A stretch of 64,000 nucleotides of DNA. Source: an uncultured Eubacteriales bacterium. GTDB lineage: Bacteria; Bacillota; Clostridia; Oscillospirales; Acutalibacteraceae. The position numbers and the translations under genes were made by a program. The notes under the pieces were generated by a model. That model did no database searches. It saw only the letters and a list, made by a program, of their open reading frames with translations, and was not told the origin of the DNA. The stretch lies in the NCBI GenBank assembly GCA_900315785.1, contig ONAL01000004.1:1-64000 (forward strand), given 5' to 3'. Positions 44,282 to 52,801 of the stretch are shown here, piece by piece. Positions within the stretch are counted from its first letter, which is position 1, and each line of letters starts with the position of its first letter.

Positions 44282-44818
44282 TTATGCTTTTAACAGCGAC
44301 TTCGGAAAAATCGCCTGAACCGCCTTTTTCAGCGGAACGATTACGACCGCGACAATCACCGCGGCGCAGCCGATTTGCAGGAGGTTGCCGGGGATTGAAC
44401 CGATTGGTACGACGATGTTCTGATAGATTATCGCCTCGGCAATGTAATAGCCGACAATCTTGATTGCGCAGGCAATCGCCATAGAAATAATGTACCAGTA
44501 GAACTTGGGGCTTTTCTCGGCGATTAATCCGACGGTGTAGCCCATCAGTCCCACAATAACGAGGGTAAACGGCGCCCACGCGGTCCAGCCCGAGAACAGG
44601 TCGAACAGCGCCATTCCGACGCCGCCCGCAATCGCTCCGACGCGTCTGCCGAACAGGATAGCGCCGACGAAGAGCGGCACGTTGCCGAGGTGGATAAGTC
44701 CGCCGTTAGCGGCGACGGGCAGCCTGATGTTGATGAACGCCGTAAACACATATGTCAGCGCGATGAAAAGCGCCGTGATTGTGATTTGAAAGATTGAAAA
44801 TGTTCCTTGTTTTTTCAT
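44282..44818 (-). CDS. ECF transporter S component (vitamin-type substrate binding)
   Basis: A 178-residue membrane protein with about six helices. The opening (FQITITALFIALTYVFTAFINIRLP) and GGLIHLGNVPLFVGAILFGRRVGAIAGG are typical of energy-coupling-factor S components of the pantothenate/hydroxymethylpyrimidine/pyridoxine group. It would bind a vitamin and use a shared EcfAAT module encoded elsewhere, since no ATPase gene is near. TTAGGAG site. A leader with four ACTGTC/GACAGT copies lies upstream. Substrate not decided. Confidence 0.85.
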   Translation of the reverse strand: MKKQGTFSIFQITITALFIALTYVFTAFINIRLPVAANGGLIHLGNVPLFVGAILFGRRVGAIAGGVGMALFDLFSGWTAWAPFTLVIVGLMGYTVGLIAEKSPKFYWYIISMAIACAIKIVGYYIAEAIIYQNIVVPIGSIPGNLLQIGCAAVIVAVVIVPLKKAVQAIFPKSLLKA

Positions 44819-44830
44819 ATTGATTACTCC

Positions 44831-44929
44831 TAACTGTCTTTGAAGGTTATTGCCTTATGCAAGTGATTATAGCTCAATGACTGTCCTTTTTAAAGAGACA
44901 GTTTTTAACTATTATATAAGGACAGTTAG
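44831..44929 (-). promoter_or_regulatory. Leader with four ACTGTC/GACAGT motifs before the ECF gene
   Basis: TAACTGTC (44831-44838), ACTGTC (44880-44885), GACAGT (44897-44902) and GACAGTTAG (44921-44929). On the minus strand the outer pair is a 9-bp match that would include the ribosome site, and the inner pair forms a stem ACTGTCTCTTT/AAAAGGACAGT. A TATAAT lies at 44911-44917 region and another near 44868. Either an operator array or a regulatory RNA. Confidence 0.5.
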
Positions 44930-44940
44930 AGAGCGTTCAG

Positions 44941-46323
44941 TTATAATTCTGCAAAGCTTTTTACAACGCTCTCGAGGCTCTCGCCGTTTTTCAGCCTGGC
45001 GGTCATCGACTTTGCGGGATTGGTTCTCGTTTCAATCCGTTCATAGAGAGGGGAGAGAAACCTTTCCTCGCCGAGACCCCTTTGCTTCAAGCCCTCTCGG
45101 CTAATGTTGACGATTTTTTCAGCCAGAGCGTAGACCTTGTCCTGATTAATGAATTCGGGCAGCTCGCTTCTGACAAAGAGTTTTCGAAGCTCGCTCTGGT
45201 TATAGCCGTTGTGGTAGAGCGTTGTGTCGTTGTCGAGGATATAGGCGAGCTCGTCAAGCTTATCCATAAGTCCCGCGTGAAATGCCGCCGAGCTCATACA
45301 GTCGTGAATCGGCTGACAGCAAACGCTGCGGAACTCGACCGTGCCTCTGAATGTCAAATCCTCGAACTTGAATGTTCTGAGGTACTTTATATCGTCAGCT
45401 TCGGGTGTGAAGCTTATTTTTTTGTACCCGCCGTTTTCGTAGTATTCGCCCTCGATTGTGTCCGAGGTCATATACTCCACGATGTTTATCGGCTCAAAGT
45501 TAATATACTTGTCGCCGCGTTCGACGCAGTAAATGCTGGTGGACGAGATGTAGCTGAGGATATCGTCCACGTTCTCGATGTCGCACTCGTACATACCGAT
45601 GTTGTGCGGATTAATTCCGTGGGTGCTGTTCTCCCAGAACATATCGCGCACACAGCTCAGCTCGCCGTGCTCCCCGAGCAGCAGCGAATTGTTGAACAGC
45701 AGCGCCTTTATCGGCTCGAGCTTCGAGAACGCGTTGAGCGTCATCGGGAGCTTGTCGTATTCGACGTCGAGCTGAACCTGAGACGCGCTTGAGAACGTGC
45801 CGAAGTCAGGATATTCGTGAAAGTACATCGGGAGCTCGTAATTTTTGTAAGACGCAAGATGATGAAACAGCATTCTGTAGCGTCCGTTCTCAATCGGAAC
45901 ATTGTGATTGTACTTGCGGTACGGGTTTACGCCCATACCCGTCAGCGTGTAGTTGTACTCCCTGAAATACTCCTGAATGAAGCTGTAGTAGCTCTTGAAT
46001 CGGCTGTGAATCTCCGCAAGGCTCCGCTCCTTGCCGAACGACAGCTCGAGGTTGTTGTACGAGCAGTCGTACGAGAGGATGTCGCCGTTTTTCGGGCTCT
46101 GAGCCGAGTAGATGTTGCCTTGGTCGTCAATGCCTGCTGCCTTGAAGCCGAAACGCTCAATGAACTTGTGCGTGAGTCTGTGGATAACATCGAAGTCCAC
46201 GGCTTCCTTGTTCAGATTGACAATCGGCATTTCGATTTCCACGCCGATATAATCCTGCCGCCAGTGTCTTGTCGGCTCGATATAGCGGCGGTACAGCAGG
46301 TCGATAACAGTTTTTTTGTCCAT
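44941..46323 (-). CDS. Glutamate-cysteine ligase, GCS2 type (EgtA/plant-like)
   Basis: A 460-residue ligase of the GCS2 superfamily, which joins the gamma-carboxyl of glutamate to an amine, usually cysteine. Marks: YIGVEIEMPIVNL (start strand with Glu residues), YNNLELSFG, GVNPYRKYNH, SSASQVQLDVEYDKLP and FRGTVEFRSVCCQP. Start ATG 46323 has TAGGAG upstream. It is the third gene of a unit with a class II amidotransferase and a GshA-like ligase. A normal thiol pathway would need only one such ligase. Substrate amine is unknown. Confidence 0.82.
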   Translation of the reverse strand: MDKKTVIDLLYRRYIEPTRHWRQDYIGVEIEMPIVNLNKEAVDFDVIHRLTHKFIERFGFKAAGIDDQGNIYSAQSPKNGDILSYDCSYNNLELSFGKERSLAEIHSRFKSYYSFIQEYFREYNYTLTGMGVNPYRKYNHNVPIENGRYRMLFHHLASYKNYELPMYFHEYPDFGTFSSASQVQLDVEYDKLPMTLNAFSKLEPIKALLFNNSLLLGEHGELSCVRDMFWENSTHGINPHNIGMYECDIENVDDILSYISSTSIYCVERGDKYINFEPINIVEYMTSDTIEGEYYENGGYKKISFTPEADDIKYLRTFKFEDLTFRGTVEFRSVCCQPIHDCMSSAAFHAGLMDKLDELAYILDNDTTLYHNGYNQSELRKLFVRSELPEFINQDKVYALAEKIVNISREGLKQRGLGEERFLSPLYERIETRTNPAKSMTARLKNGESLESVVKSFAEL

Positions 46324-46336
46324 AAATTTACTCCTA

Positions 46337-47110
46337 TTAAAGGTTCGAGAAAATCTGATAGAGCAGCTTGATTTGCTCTTCGTTCTCGACATACTCGTTG
46401 CCGTGCGCCGTTCCCGCAAGCGCAAGCCTGCCCTTCTTGTACGCAAGAAGCTGCGCAAAGCTCACTTCCTTCCAACCCTCGTCGCTGAGCGGCTGAGTTG
46501 AAAAGATTGTCGTTCCGTCGCTTTCGAGATAATGAAGCGTTTTCTTGCAGTTGGTGTGTACATAGACGTAGTGTCCGTCGGTGAGTATGAGGTTGAGCTT
46601 GTTGCCTCTCGACATATTTTTCACGACGCAGTCGAGAATTTCAAACCGCTCCTCAAAGCTGAGTTTCGCCTTTTTCTCCTTCTGCGCCAGATTGATTTTG
46701 TCGAGAATATAGAGGAAAATCCTCTCGCTGTCCGTGTCTCCGCTCTGCTTTTTTACATATTTCTCAAGCGGCGGATAGTCAAAAATCGTGCCGTTGTGAA
46801 TGAGCGTCCACGTCCTGCCGAAGTTGTCCTTTCCCGTGTAGGGATGACAGTTGCGGTACTCCACATTACCGATTGTCGCGTAACGGATATGCGCGAGCAG
46901 AATTTTCTCGGTTATCGGCTGCGATAGCCTTTCGCCGAGGTAATGGCTGTCAAGAGCCCGTATGCTCTCCTTTTCTATGAGCGCGCCGTTTCTCGATACG
47001 CAAGCGAGCCCCCAGCCGTGAGGGTGCTTGTCGCTGTGAGAAAAAAACGTCCGCAAGTATTCGTTTGCGTAGATTTCGTCACGCGCCGAGAATCCGAATA
47101 ATTCACACAT
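46337..47110 (-). CDS. Class II glutamine amidotransferase (YafJ/EgtC-like)
   Basis: A 257-residue Ntn-type hydrolase. Cys2 (MCELFGFS) becomes the N-terminal nucleophile after Met removal; GWGLACV, LLAHIRYATIG and NCHPYTG followed by LIHNGTI are the glutamine/gamma-glutamyl pocket. No synthase domain is fused. Relatives include EgtC, which removes gamma-glutamyl groups in ergothioneine synthesis, and YafJ. ATG 47110 overlaps the upstream ligase stop by 8 bp; the longer in-frame start at 47149 would lie inside it and miss the Cys2. It sits between two ligases that make gamma-glutamyl bonds. Confidence 0.85.
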   Translation of the reverse strand: MCELFGFSARDEIYANEYLRTFFSHSDKHPHGWGLACVSRNGALIEKESIRALDSHYLGERLSQPITEKILLAHIRYATIGNVEYRNCHPYTGKDNFGRTWTLIHNGTIFDYPPLEKYVKKQSGDTDSERIFLYILDKINLAQKEKKAKLSFEERFEILDCVVKNMSRGNKLNLILTDGHYVYVHTNCKKTLHYLESDGTTIFSTQPLSDEGWKEVSFAQLLAYKKGRLALAGTAHGNEYVENEEQIKLLYQIFSNL

Positions 47111-48344
47111 ATGGGTCGCCCCTTTCTGCGTATTGCCGCGCGAGCTCAAGCCCGAGGTTCAGATAATCGGAGCCGAACCTGTCTCTCACGAGCCGCGCGT
47201 AGCGGTTTCCGCCGAGCTTCTTGTACTGAAAGTCGAGCGCTTCGAAAAACTCGGGTAGGTATTTCTGAGCAAAGTCTCGGATTTTGTCAAGAGTTTCCTT
47301 TGCGGCTCTCCTTACGCATATGCTTTCGCCGTCGAGAATAATCCTGTTTGAATCGTCGTACAGCGCGGCGGTTTTGATGTTTTCAATTGCGCGGATTTGC
47401 TCGCGGTCGCTGAGGTCAGCCTTGTCAAGCGAGCAAAGCCAGAGAATAAGCAGATGTATAAAGTCCACGTCCTCGCGCATAATTCCGACGCGCGAGAACG
47501 GATTAATATCGAGCATTCGCAGCTCGATGTGGTTAACGCCGTTTTTGAGCCTTTCAAGCGTGTTTTCGCCCCTCGGCTTGAGCCTGATGGGGTAGTAGAG
47601 CTCGCCCGAGGATTTCAGCAGCCCCGAGCTGATGTATTTCTGAATACTGTCGGCGTAGCTCTCGACCGAGCTGTAGCTCAGCGTCGGGATAAAGTCGTTC
47701 CAATATCCCGCGTCGCCGCAGCGTACCGAGGCATAGCGGTAGCGGTCAATCTCGCTGAGCGCCGTGTTGCTGATATAGGAGCTGTCGAGCAGAGGGCTCG
47801 CCGCCGTGAGGTATACGATTAGCCAGCTGTATTTTATCAGCTTTTCAGCGAGGTCAAGGTACAACTCATCCTTGCTCTGACCGCATACGCCGAGCAGAAC
47901 GTCTGAGAACGAAAAGTTGTAGTGAATACCCGAGAACAGCATTTTCATTTTGCCGTACTTTTTGGAAAGATAGTTGCGGTATTCCTCCTTGCCCTTGTTC
48001 TGCTGAGAGAACTTCGCAATCGGGATATCGTCCTCACCGTCTGTGAACGGCGGATTTGAGAAGCTCCAGAGGTACTCGCCGTTTTCGCTGATTTTGCTGT
48101 ATACCTTGTCGTGGAGCCTGTTCATATGCTCCGTCAGCGCAAAGCTGTCCGTAAAAACGTCGCTTACAAATTCTATTTGATTTTCGCAGAAATCGCGGCT
48201 GACGTTGCGGTCGTCCTCGGAAAAGGGGTGGGAAGTGTGTGAGAGCCTGCCGTCAGATGTTATGCGCAGACATTCCTTTTCTATTCCGATTTCGTCAAAC
48301 CTTACCGCTTTTCTGAGTGCCTGATTGCTGAAATCCAATGCCAT
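47103..48344 (-). CDS. GshA-type glutamate-cysteine ligase homologue
   Basis: A 413-residue enzyme of the GshA/GshF-N family (a different subfamily from the downstream GCS2 gene). Marks: RFDEIGIEKECLRI (Glu-rich start), FCENQIEFVSD, FSGIHYNFSFSD, and GVNHIELRMLDINPFSRVG. Stand-alone GshA proteins are about 500 residues and GshF is near 750 with an ATP-grasp domain, so this is a short single-domain form. First gene of the unit, with an AGGTGAT site. Promoter with two operator-like copies lies upstream. Confidence 0.82.
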   Translation of the reverse strand: MALDFSNQALRKAVRFDEIGIEKECLRITSDGRLSHTSHPFSEDDRNVSRDFCENQIEFVSDVFTDSFALTEHMNRLHDKVYSKISENGEYLWSFSNPPFTDGEDDIPIAKFSQQNKGKEEYRNYLSKKYGKMKMLFSGIHYNFSFSDVLLGVCGQSKDELYLDLAEKLIKYSWLIVYLTAASPLLDSSYISNTALSEIDRYRYASVRCGDAGYWNDFIPTLSYSSVESYADSIQKYISSGLLKSSGELYYPIRLKPRGENTLERLKNGVNHIELRMLDINPFSRVGIMREDVDFIHLLILWLCSLDKADLSDREQIRAIENIKTAALYDDSNRIILDGESICVRRAAKETLDKIRDFAQKYLPEFFEALDFQYKKLGGNRYARLVRDRFGSDYLNLGLELARQYAERGDPYV

Positions 48345-48363
48345 AAAATCACCTATGCCTAAT

Positions 48364-48426
48364 ATACCTATCTGTTTAGTAGGAATTATTTTCTACAATA
48401 ATACCACAACTTTGGTAGGTTTTCAA
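48364..48426 (-). promoter_or_regulatory. Promoter of the ligase cluster with two copies of an operator-like element
   Basis: Minus strand TTGAAA (48426-48421), 17-bp spacer, TATTAT (48403-48398). Two plus-strand copies of ATACC-N5/6-TTT-x-GTAGG lie at 48401-48419 (in the spacer) and 48364-48383 (downstream of the -10). The shape is like Rrf2-family (CymR/IscR-type) repressor sites; this is inference. Confidence 0.65.
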
Positions 48427-48467
48427 GTGTTTGAGCGAATCTTTTTGATTTTGTGCCTAAAGGAGGA

Positions 48468-48501
48468 AGGCGCACCCGCAAAACCGCGGATACGCCTTCT
48501 A
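48468..48501 (-). terminator. Hairpin after amt-PII
   Basis: On the minus strand GAAGGCG-TA-TCCGC / GCGG-GTG-CGCCTTC with T-rich tail. The 48427-48562 stretch has no gene. Confidence 0.6.
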
Positions 48502-48562
48502 TAGTAAAGAATGGATATGGACTTTCGTCCTCGGGGGAAACTAGCTATATCACTTGTAAAAC

Positions 48563-50320
48563 TTATTCTACATCCTGTAATGCGTCGAAGCCTGTTTCGC
48601 CCGTTCTGACCTTTACAACATCCTCGACGTCGTATACGAAGATTTTACCGTCGCCGATGTGTCCTGTGTAAAGCGTCTTTTTGGCAGCTTCGATTACAGC
48701 CGATACAGGTACAGCGCAAACCACGATATCAACCTGTACCTTGGGTAAGAGGTTAGCCTCAATCTGTACACCGCGATAATACTCGGGCTTGCCCTTCTGA
48801 GCGCCGCAGCCGAGAACGTGGGATACGGTCATACCTGTGATGCCGATTGCCATCATAGCGTTCTTGAGGGGTTCGAGCCTTGACTCCTTACATACAATCT
48901 CAACTTTTGTGAGCTTCGGTACGTTTTCGTCAAATGTCGGAACCTTCTTAACGGGGATAGCTTCCGCAACAGGTGTGTCGCCGCTGACAAGAACGGGGTT
49001 GTCGCCTTCCTCGATGTACTCGGGAATCATAGCGAAGCCTGCGTATGCAGAAGGCATATTATGCTCGGTAGCGTCAAGACCTGTGACTTCTTCTTCACGG
49101 CTGACTCTGAGACCGACAATCTTCTTGATGAGGAGGAATGTGATTGTGATAGTAACGGCAGTCCATAAAGCAACAGCCGCAAAGCCTACAAACTGTAAGC
49201 CCAGAAGCTCGAAGCCGCCGCCGTAGAATAAACCTGTGAGCTTCTTGCCTGCCGCGTTGGCAACTGCGTAGCCGGGAGCTGTGTCTGTAGCGAACAAACC
49301 TACGGAAAGCGTACCCCAGATACCGTTCATCATATGTACAGCAACCGCGCCGACAGGGTCGTCGATGTGGAGCTTGTAGTCGAGGAGCCATACTCCGAAT
49401 ACTACGAGCAGACCCGCAACAAGACCGATAACGATAGCGCCGAAGGCGTCTGTTACGTCACAGGGAGCCGTGATAGCTACAAGACCTGCGAGCGAAGCGT
49501 TCAGACACATACTTACGTCGGGCTTGCCGTACTTAACCCAGGTGAAAATCATACATGTAACGGTAGCAATTGCGGGAGCTACGGTAGTTGTCAGGAAGAT
49601 AGAGCCGAGCTGAGCGACAGATGTAGCGGCAGCGCCGTTAAATCCGTACCAGCCGAGCCAAAGGATGAACACGCCGAGCGCGCCCAGAGCGATGTTGTGA
49701 CCGGGGAAAGCGCCGACCTTTGTGACCTTGCCTTCCTTGTTTCTCTTGAACTTACCGATACGTGCTCCGAGGATTTTCGCGCCGATGAGAGCGGAGATAC
49801 CGCCGACCATATGGATAGCGCAGGAGCCTGCGAAATCGTGGAAGCCGAGCTGGTTGAGCCAGCCGCCGCCCCAAATCCAGTGAGCCTCGATGGGATAGAT
49901 GAACGCGGAGATAATTCCTGAATAGATACAGTATGAGAGGAACTTTGTGCGTTCTGCCATTGCGCCCGAAACGATAGTAGCGGTTGTGGCGCAGAATACG
50001 AGGTTAAATACAAAGCTTGAAAAATTGAAGTTCTGATACGATGTGAAGAGGTCGAATCCGGGTTTTCCGATAAAACCGACCAGATCCTCGCCCATCAGCA
50101 AGCAGAAACCGATGGCGATAAAGGTTACTGTACCGATACAGAAGTCCATCAGGTTTTTCATAATGATGTTGCCTGTGTTCTTTGCTCTGGTAAAGCCTGC
50201 TTCTACCATTGCAAAGCCGGCCTGCATCCAGAATACCAGTGCGGCTCCGATCAGGAACCAGACTGCAAATAGTTGTTCAGAGGTTGCCTGAGTGACAAAC
50301 TCTTTGATTGCTTCATTCAT
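48563..50320 (-). CDS. amt: Ammonium transporter fused to a C-terminal PII domain
   Basis: A 585-residue fusion. Residues 1-440 are an Amt/Rh-type channel of about eleven helices: FWMQAGFAMVEAGFTRAKNTGNI, EAHWIWGGGWL, DFAGSCAIHMVGG and DDPVGAVAVHMMNGIWGTL. After a linker rich in Pro/Glu/Val, residues about 470-585 are a GlnB/GlnK-like PII: T-loop GCGAQKGKPEYYRG with the usual Tyr, LPKVQVDIVV, and B-loop TGHIGDGKIFV. Normally GlnK is separate and blocks AmtB; here it is covalently joined. No own promoter is seen; it follows glnN past a hairpin. GGGAGATG site. Confidence 0.93.
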   Translation of the reverse strand: MNEAIKEFVTQATSEQLFAVWFLIGAALVFWMQAGFAMVEAGFTRAKNTGNIIMKNLMDFCIGTVTFIAIGFCLLMGEDLVGFIGKPGFDLFTSYQNFNFSSFVFNLVFCATTATIVSGAMAERTKFLSYCIYSGIISAFIYPIEAHWIWGGGWLNQLGFHDFAGSCAIHMVGGISALIGAKILGARIGKFKRNKEGKVTKVGAFPGHNIALGALGVFILWLGWYGFNGAAATSVAQLGSIFLTTTVAPAIATVTCMIFTWVKYGKPDVSMCLNASLAGLVAITAPCDVTDAFGAIVIGLVAGLLVVFGVWLLDYKLHIDDPVGAVAVHMMNGIWGTLSVGLFATDTAPGYAVANAAGKKLTGLFYGGGFELLGLQFVGFAAVALWTAVTITITFLLIKKIVGLRVSREEEVTGLDATEHNMPSAYAGFAMIPEYIEEGDNPVLVSGDTPVAEAIPVKKVPTFDENVPKLTKVEIVCKESRLEPLKNAMMAIGITGMTVSHVLGCGAQKGKPEYYRGVQIEANLLPKVQVDIVVCAVPVSAVIEAAKKTLYTGHIGDGKIFVYDVEDVVKVRTGETGFDALQDVE

Positions 50321-50343
50321 AGTTTTTCATCTCCCAAATAATT

Positions 50344-50384
50344 AAAAGGGCGCGCTGCTCCGTCGGGAACAACACGCCTTTGTG
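50344..50384 (-). terminator. Hairpin between glnN and amt
   Basis: AAAGGCG...CGCCCTTT stem with one mismatch and a T-run on the minus strand; partial readthrough into amt is likely. Confidence 0.6.
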
Positions 50385-50402
50385 TTGATAAGAAATACGC
50401 TT

Positions 50403-52493
50403 TTATACTCCGAAAAGTATCTCGCCGTATGACGGATAAGGCCAGTACTCAGCCGAGGTTTCTGTTTCCATACTGTCGCCGAGCGTTCTTAACTCCTGCA
50501 TAAGCTCGAATACAGTGTTTCTGTAATACTTCGCGAGCTCGAGGTTGTCCGTGTAATCGCCCGAAGCCTTGACTGCTTTGTCGAGCTCGTCGGTTTTCTT
50601 TACGAATTCCTCGAGCTTGTCGGAGAGACTGTCGATAAGCTGTTCCTCGGCATATGTGGAAACCTTTGATGAAACGCTCTTCTTGACCGCAGCGGCGTCT
50701 GCAAGCTCCTTGACAAAGGAGATAACCGCGGGGGTGATGTTCTTTTTCGCCATATCGACCATAGTCAGTGCCTCGATATGGAGAAGCTTGGAGTAATGCT
50801 CAAGCTCGATTTCGTATCTCGCGTGCATTTCCGCTTCGCTTACAATACCGTTGAGAGCGAACAGGTCGATGTTCTTTTTGTCGATGTAGTGCTCCATAGC
50901 CTCGGGAAGGCTCTTGTAGTTGCAAAGTCCGCGCTTCTCGGCTTCCTCAACCCACTCGTCTGAGTAGTTGTCGCCGTTGAAGATGATTCTTCTGTGCTCG
51001 GAGAGAACCTTCCTGATGAGCGCCTTGAGAGCTGCCTCGAGGTCGTCTGCGTCCTTGAGCTCAGCGTAGAACTGGCTGAGTTCCTCCGCAACCATTGTGT
51101 TGAGCATATAGTTCGGGCAAGCGATGTTGAGCGAGGAGCCGAGAGCTCTGAACTCGAACTTGTTGCCTGTGAATGCGAACGGTGAGGTTCTGTTACGGTC
51201 TGAGTTGTCCTTCTTGAAATCGGGAAGAACATCAACGCCTGTCTGCATATCAGCCTTGTCGTGGCTTGTGTAGGGCTTGCCGTCGATAATGCTGTCTACC
51301 AGCGCTCCGAGGTCGTCGCCGAGGTACATCGAGATGATTGCGGGCGGAGCCTCGTTAGCTCCGAGTCTGTGGTCGTTGCCCGCGGACGCAACAGTGATTC
51401 TGAGAAGGTCCTGATACTCGTCGACAGCCTTGACAACAGCTGCGAGGAAGAGCTGAAACTGTAAGTTCTCCTCGGGCTTCTTACCGGGGTCAAGCAGGTT
51501 TTCGCCTGTGTCGGTCGAGATTGACCAGTTGTTGTGCTTGCCCGAGCCGTTAACACCCGCGAAGGGCTTTTCGTGAAGCAGACATACAAGTCCGTGCTTC
51601 TCGGCGGTTTTCTTCATAACCTCCATTGTCAGCTCGTTGTGGTCTGTCGCAATGTTCGAGGTTGTAAAAATCGGTGCAAGCTCGTGCTGTGAGGGAGCAA
51701 CCTCGTTGTGCTTTGTCTTTGCGAGAACGCCGAGCTTCCAGAGCTCCGCGTCAAGGTCGCGCATATACGCCGCAACTCTTGTCTTGATGGAACCGAAGTA
51801 ATGGTCGTCGAGCTCCTGTCCCTTGGGAGCCATAGCTCCGAAAAGCGTTCTGCCTGTGTAAATCAAATCGGGACGAGCGTCGTACATCTTCTTATCAATA
51901 AGGAAGTACTCCTGCTCGGGACCGACGGTTGTTGTAACTCTCTTTACGCTGTCCTTGCCGAGAAGTCTGAGGATTTTGCAAGCCTCGCCGCTGAGCTTTT
52001 CCATCGAACGCAGAAGCGGAGTTTTCTTGTCGAGAACCTCTCCTGTGTAGGAACAGAAGGCTGTCGGGATATACAGCGTGCCGTCTCTGATAAATGCGGG
52101 TGAGGTCGGGTCCCAGGTTGTGTAGCCTCTCGCCTCAAATGTTGCTCTGATTCCGCCTGAGGGGAACGAGGAAGCGTCGGGCTCGCCCTTGATGAGCTCT
52201 TTGCCTGAAAATTCCATAATAATCTGACCGTCGCCGTTGGGACAGATGAAGCTGTCGTGCTTTTCAGCGGTAACGCCTGTCATCGGCTGGAACCAGTGAG
52301 TGTAGTGGGTGCAGCCCATCTCAACCGCCCAATCCTTCATCGCGTTAGCGACTACGTTTGCGACGCTGAGGTCGAGAGCCTCGCCGTTCTCAATTGTTTT
52401 TCTGAGAGCCTTGTAGGTAGCCTTGGGGAGCCTCTCCTGCATTTTCTTGTCGTTGAATACATTGATTCCAAACTGTTCTGCCGTGTTTTTCAT
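50403..52493 (-). CDS. glnN: Glutamine synthetase type III
   Basis: A 696-residue GSIII, far longer than type I (about 450). It makes glutamine from glutamate, ammonia and ATP. Marks: [40 protein letters not shown] [26 protein letters not shown], and [26 protein letters not shown] 52493 has GGAGAG 7 bases upstream; a longer frame to 52556 has no site and would enter the leader hairpin. Divergent from gltB; likely co-transcribed with amt. Confidence 0.95.
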   Translation of the reverse strand: MKNTAEQFGINVFNDKKMQERLPKATYKALRKTIENGEALDLSVANVVANAMKDWAVEMGCTHYTHWFQPMTGVTAEKHDSFICPNGDGQIIMEFSGKELIKGEPDASSFPSGGIRATFEARGYTTWDPTSPAFIRDGTLYIPTAFCSYTGEVLDKKTPLLRSMEKLSGEACKILRLLGKDSVKRVTTTVGPEQEYFLIDKKMYDARPDLIYTGRTLFGAMAPKGQELDDHYFGSIKTRVAAYMRDLDAELWKLGVLAKTKHNEVAPSQHELAPIFTTSNIATDHNELTMEVMKKTAEKHGLVCLLHEKPFAGVNGSGKHNNWSISTDTGENLLDPGKKPEENLQFQLFLAAVVKAVDEYQDLLRITVASAGNDHRLGANEAPPAIISMYLGDDLGALVDSIIDGKPYTSHDKADMQTGVDVLPDFKKDNSDRNRTSPFAFTGNKFEFRALGSSLNIACPNYMLNTMVAEELSQFYAELKDADDLEAALKALIRKVLSEHRRIIFNGDNYSDEWVEEAEKRGLCNYKSLPEAMEHYIDKKNIDLFALNGIVSEAEMHARYEIELEHYSKLLHIEALTMVDMAKKNITPAVISFVKELADAAAVKKSVSSKVSTYAEEQLIDSLSDKLEEFVKKTDELDKAVKASGDYTDNLELAKYYRNTVFELMQELRTLGDSMETETSAEYWPYPSYGEILFGV

Positions 52494-52535
52494 AGTATTC
52501 TCTCCATTCCTTAAAATGACTTTGAAATAAACAAA

Positions 52536-52581
52536 GCAAGGGTGCCGAAAACCCATAAGTCTGAGTTTGCAGCACCCTTGC
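52536..52581 (-). promoter_or_regulatory. glnN leader hairpin with T-rich tail (attenuator candidate)
   Basis: Minus strand GCAAGGGTGC / GCACCCTTGC with an inner AAACTC/GGGTTT stem, followed by TTTGTTTATTT, all between promoter and start codon. Terminator-like; ANTAR or other antitermination is possible. Confidence 0.55.
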
Positions 52582-52596
52582 TGTGTCGATGATGTA

Positions 52597-52637
52597 AGTA
52601 TACACTAACCAAATCCGTTTGTCAATAGGAAATTGCA
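52597..52637 (-). promoter_or_regulatory. glnN promoter with shared nitrogen element
   Basis: Minus strand TTGACA (52625-52620), 17-bp spacer, TATACT (52602-52597). The element TGCAATTTCCTATTGACAA (52637-52619) repeats at the gltB promoter with one change. A dyad AATTGCAAG / CTTGCAATT (52631-52639, 52653-52661) overlaps it. The centre (52662-52720) is AT-rich without a gene. Confidence 0.7.
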
Positions 52638-52726
52638 AGTTTTTTTATTTTTCTTGCAATTAATTTATTTTTGTCTTTCAATTTATATAAATAAAAGAAA
52701 AAAATGAAAGTTTTCACAAAGAAAAA

Positions 52727-52767
52727 TGCAATTTTCTATTGACAACCATTCATAACGGCTGTATAAT
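52727..52767 (+). promoter_or_regulatory. gltB promoter with shared nitrogen element
   Basis: TTGACA (52739-52744), 17-bp spacer, TATAAT (52762-52767). TGCAATTTTCTATTGACAA (52727-52745) matches the glnN element in 18 of 19 bases. Confidence 0.75.
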
Positions 52768-52801
52768 AATTGACGTTAAATATGCCGAAAGGATGATTGG
52801 A

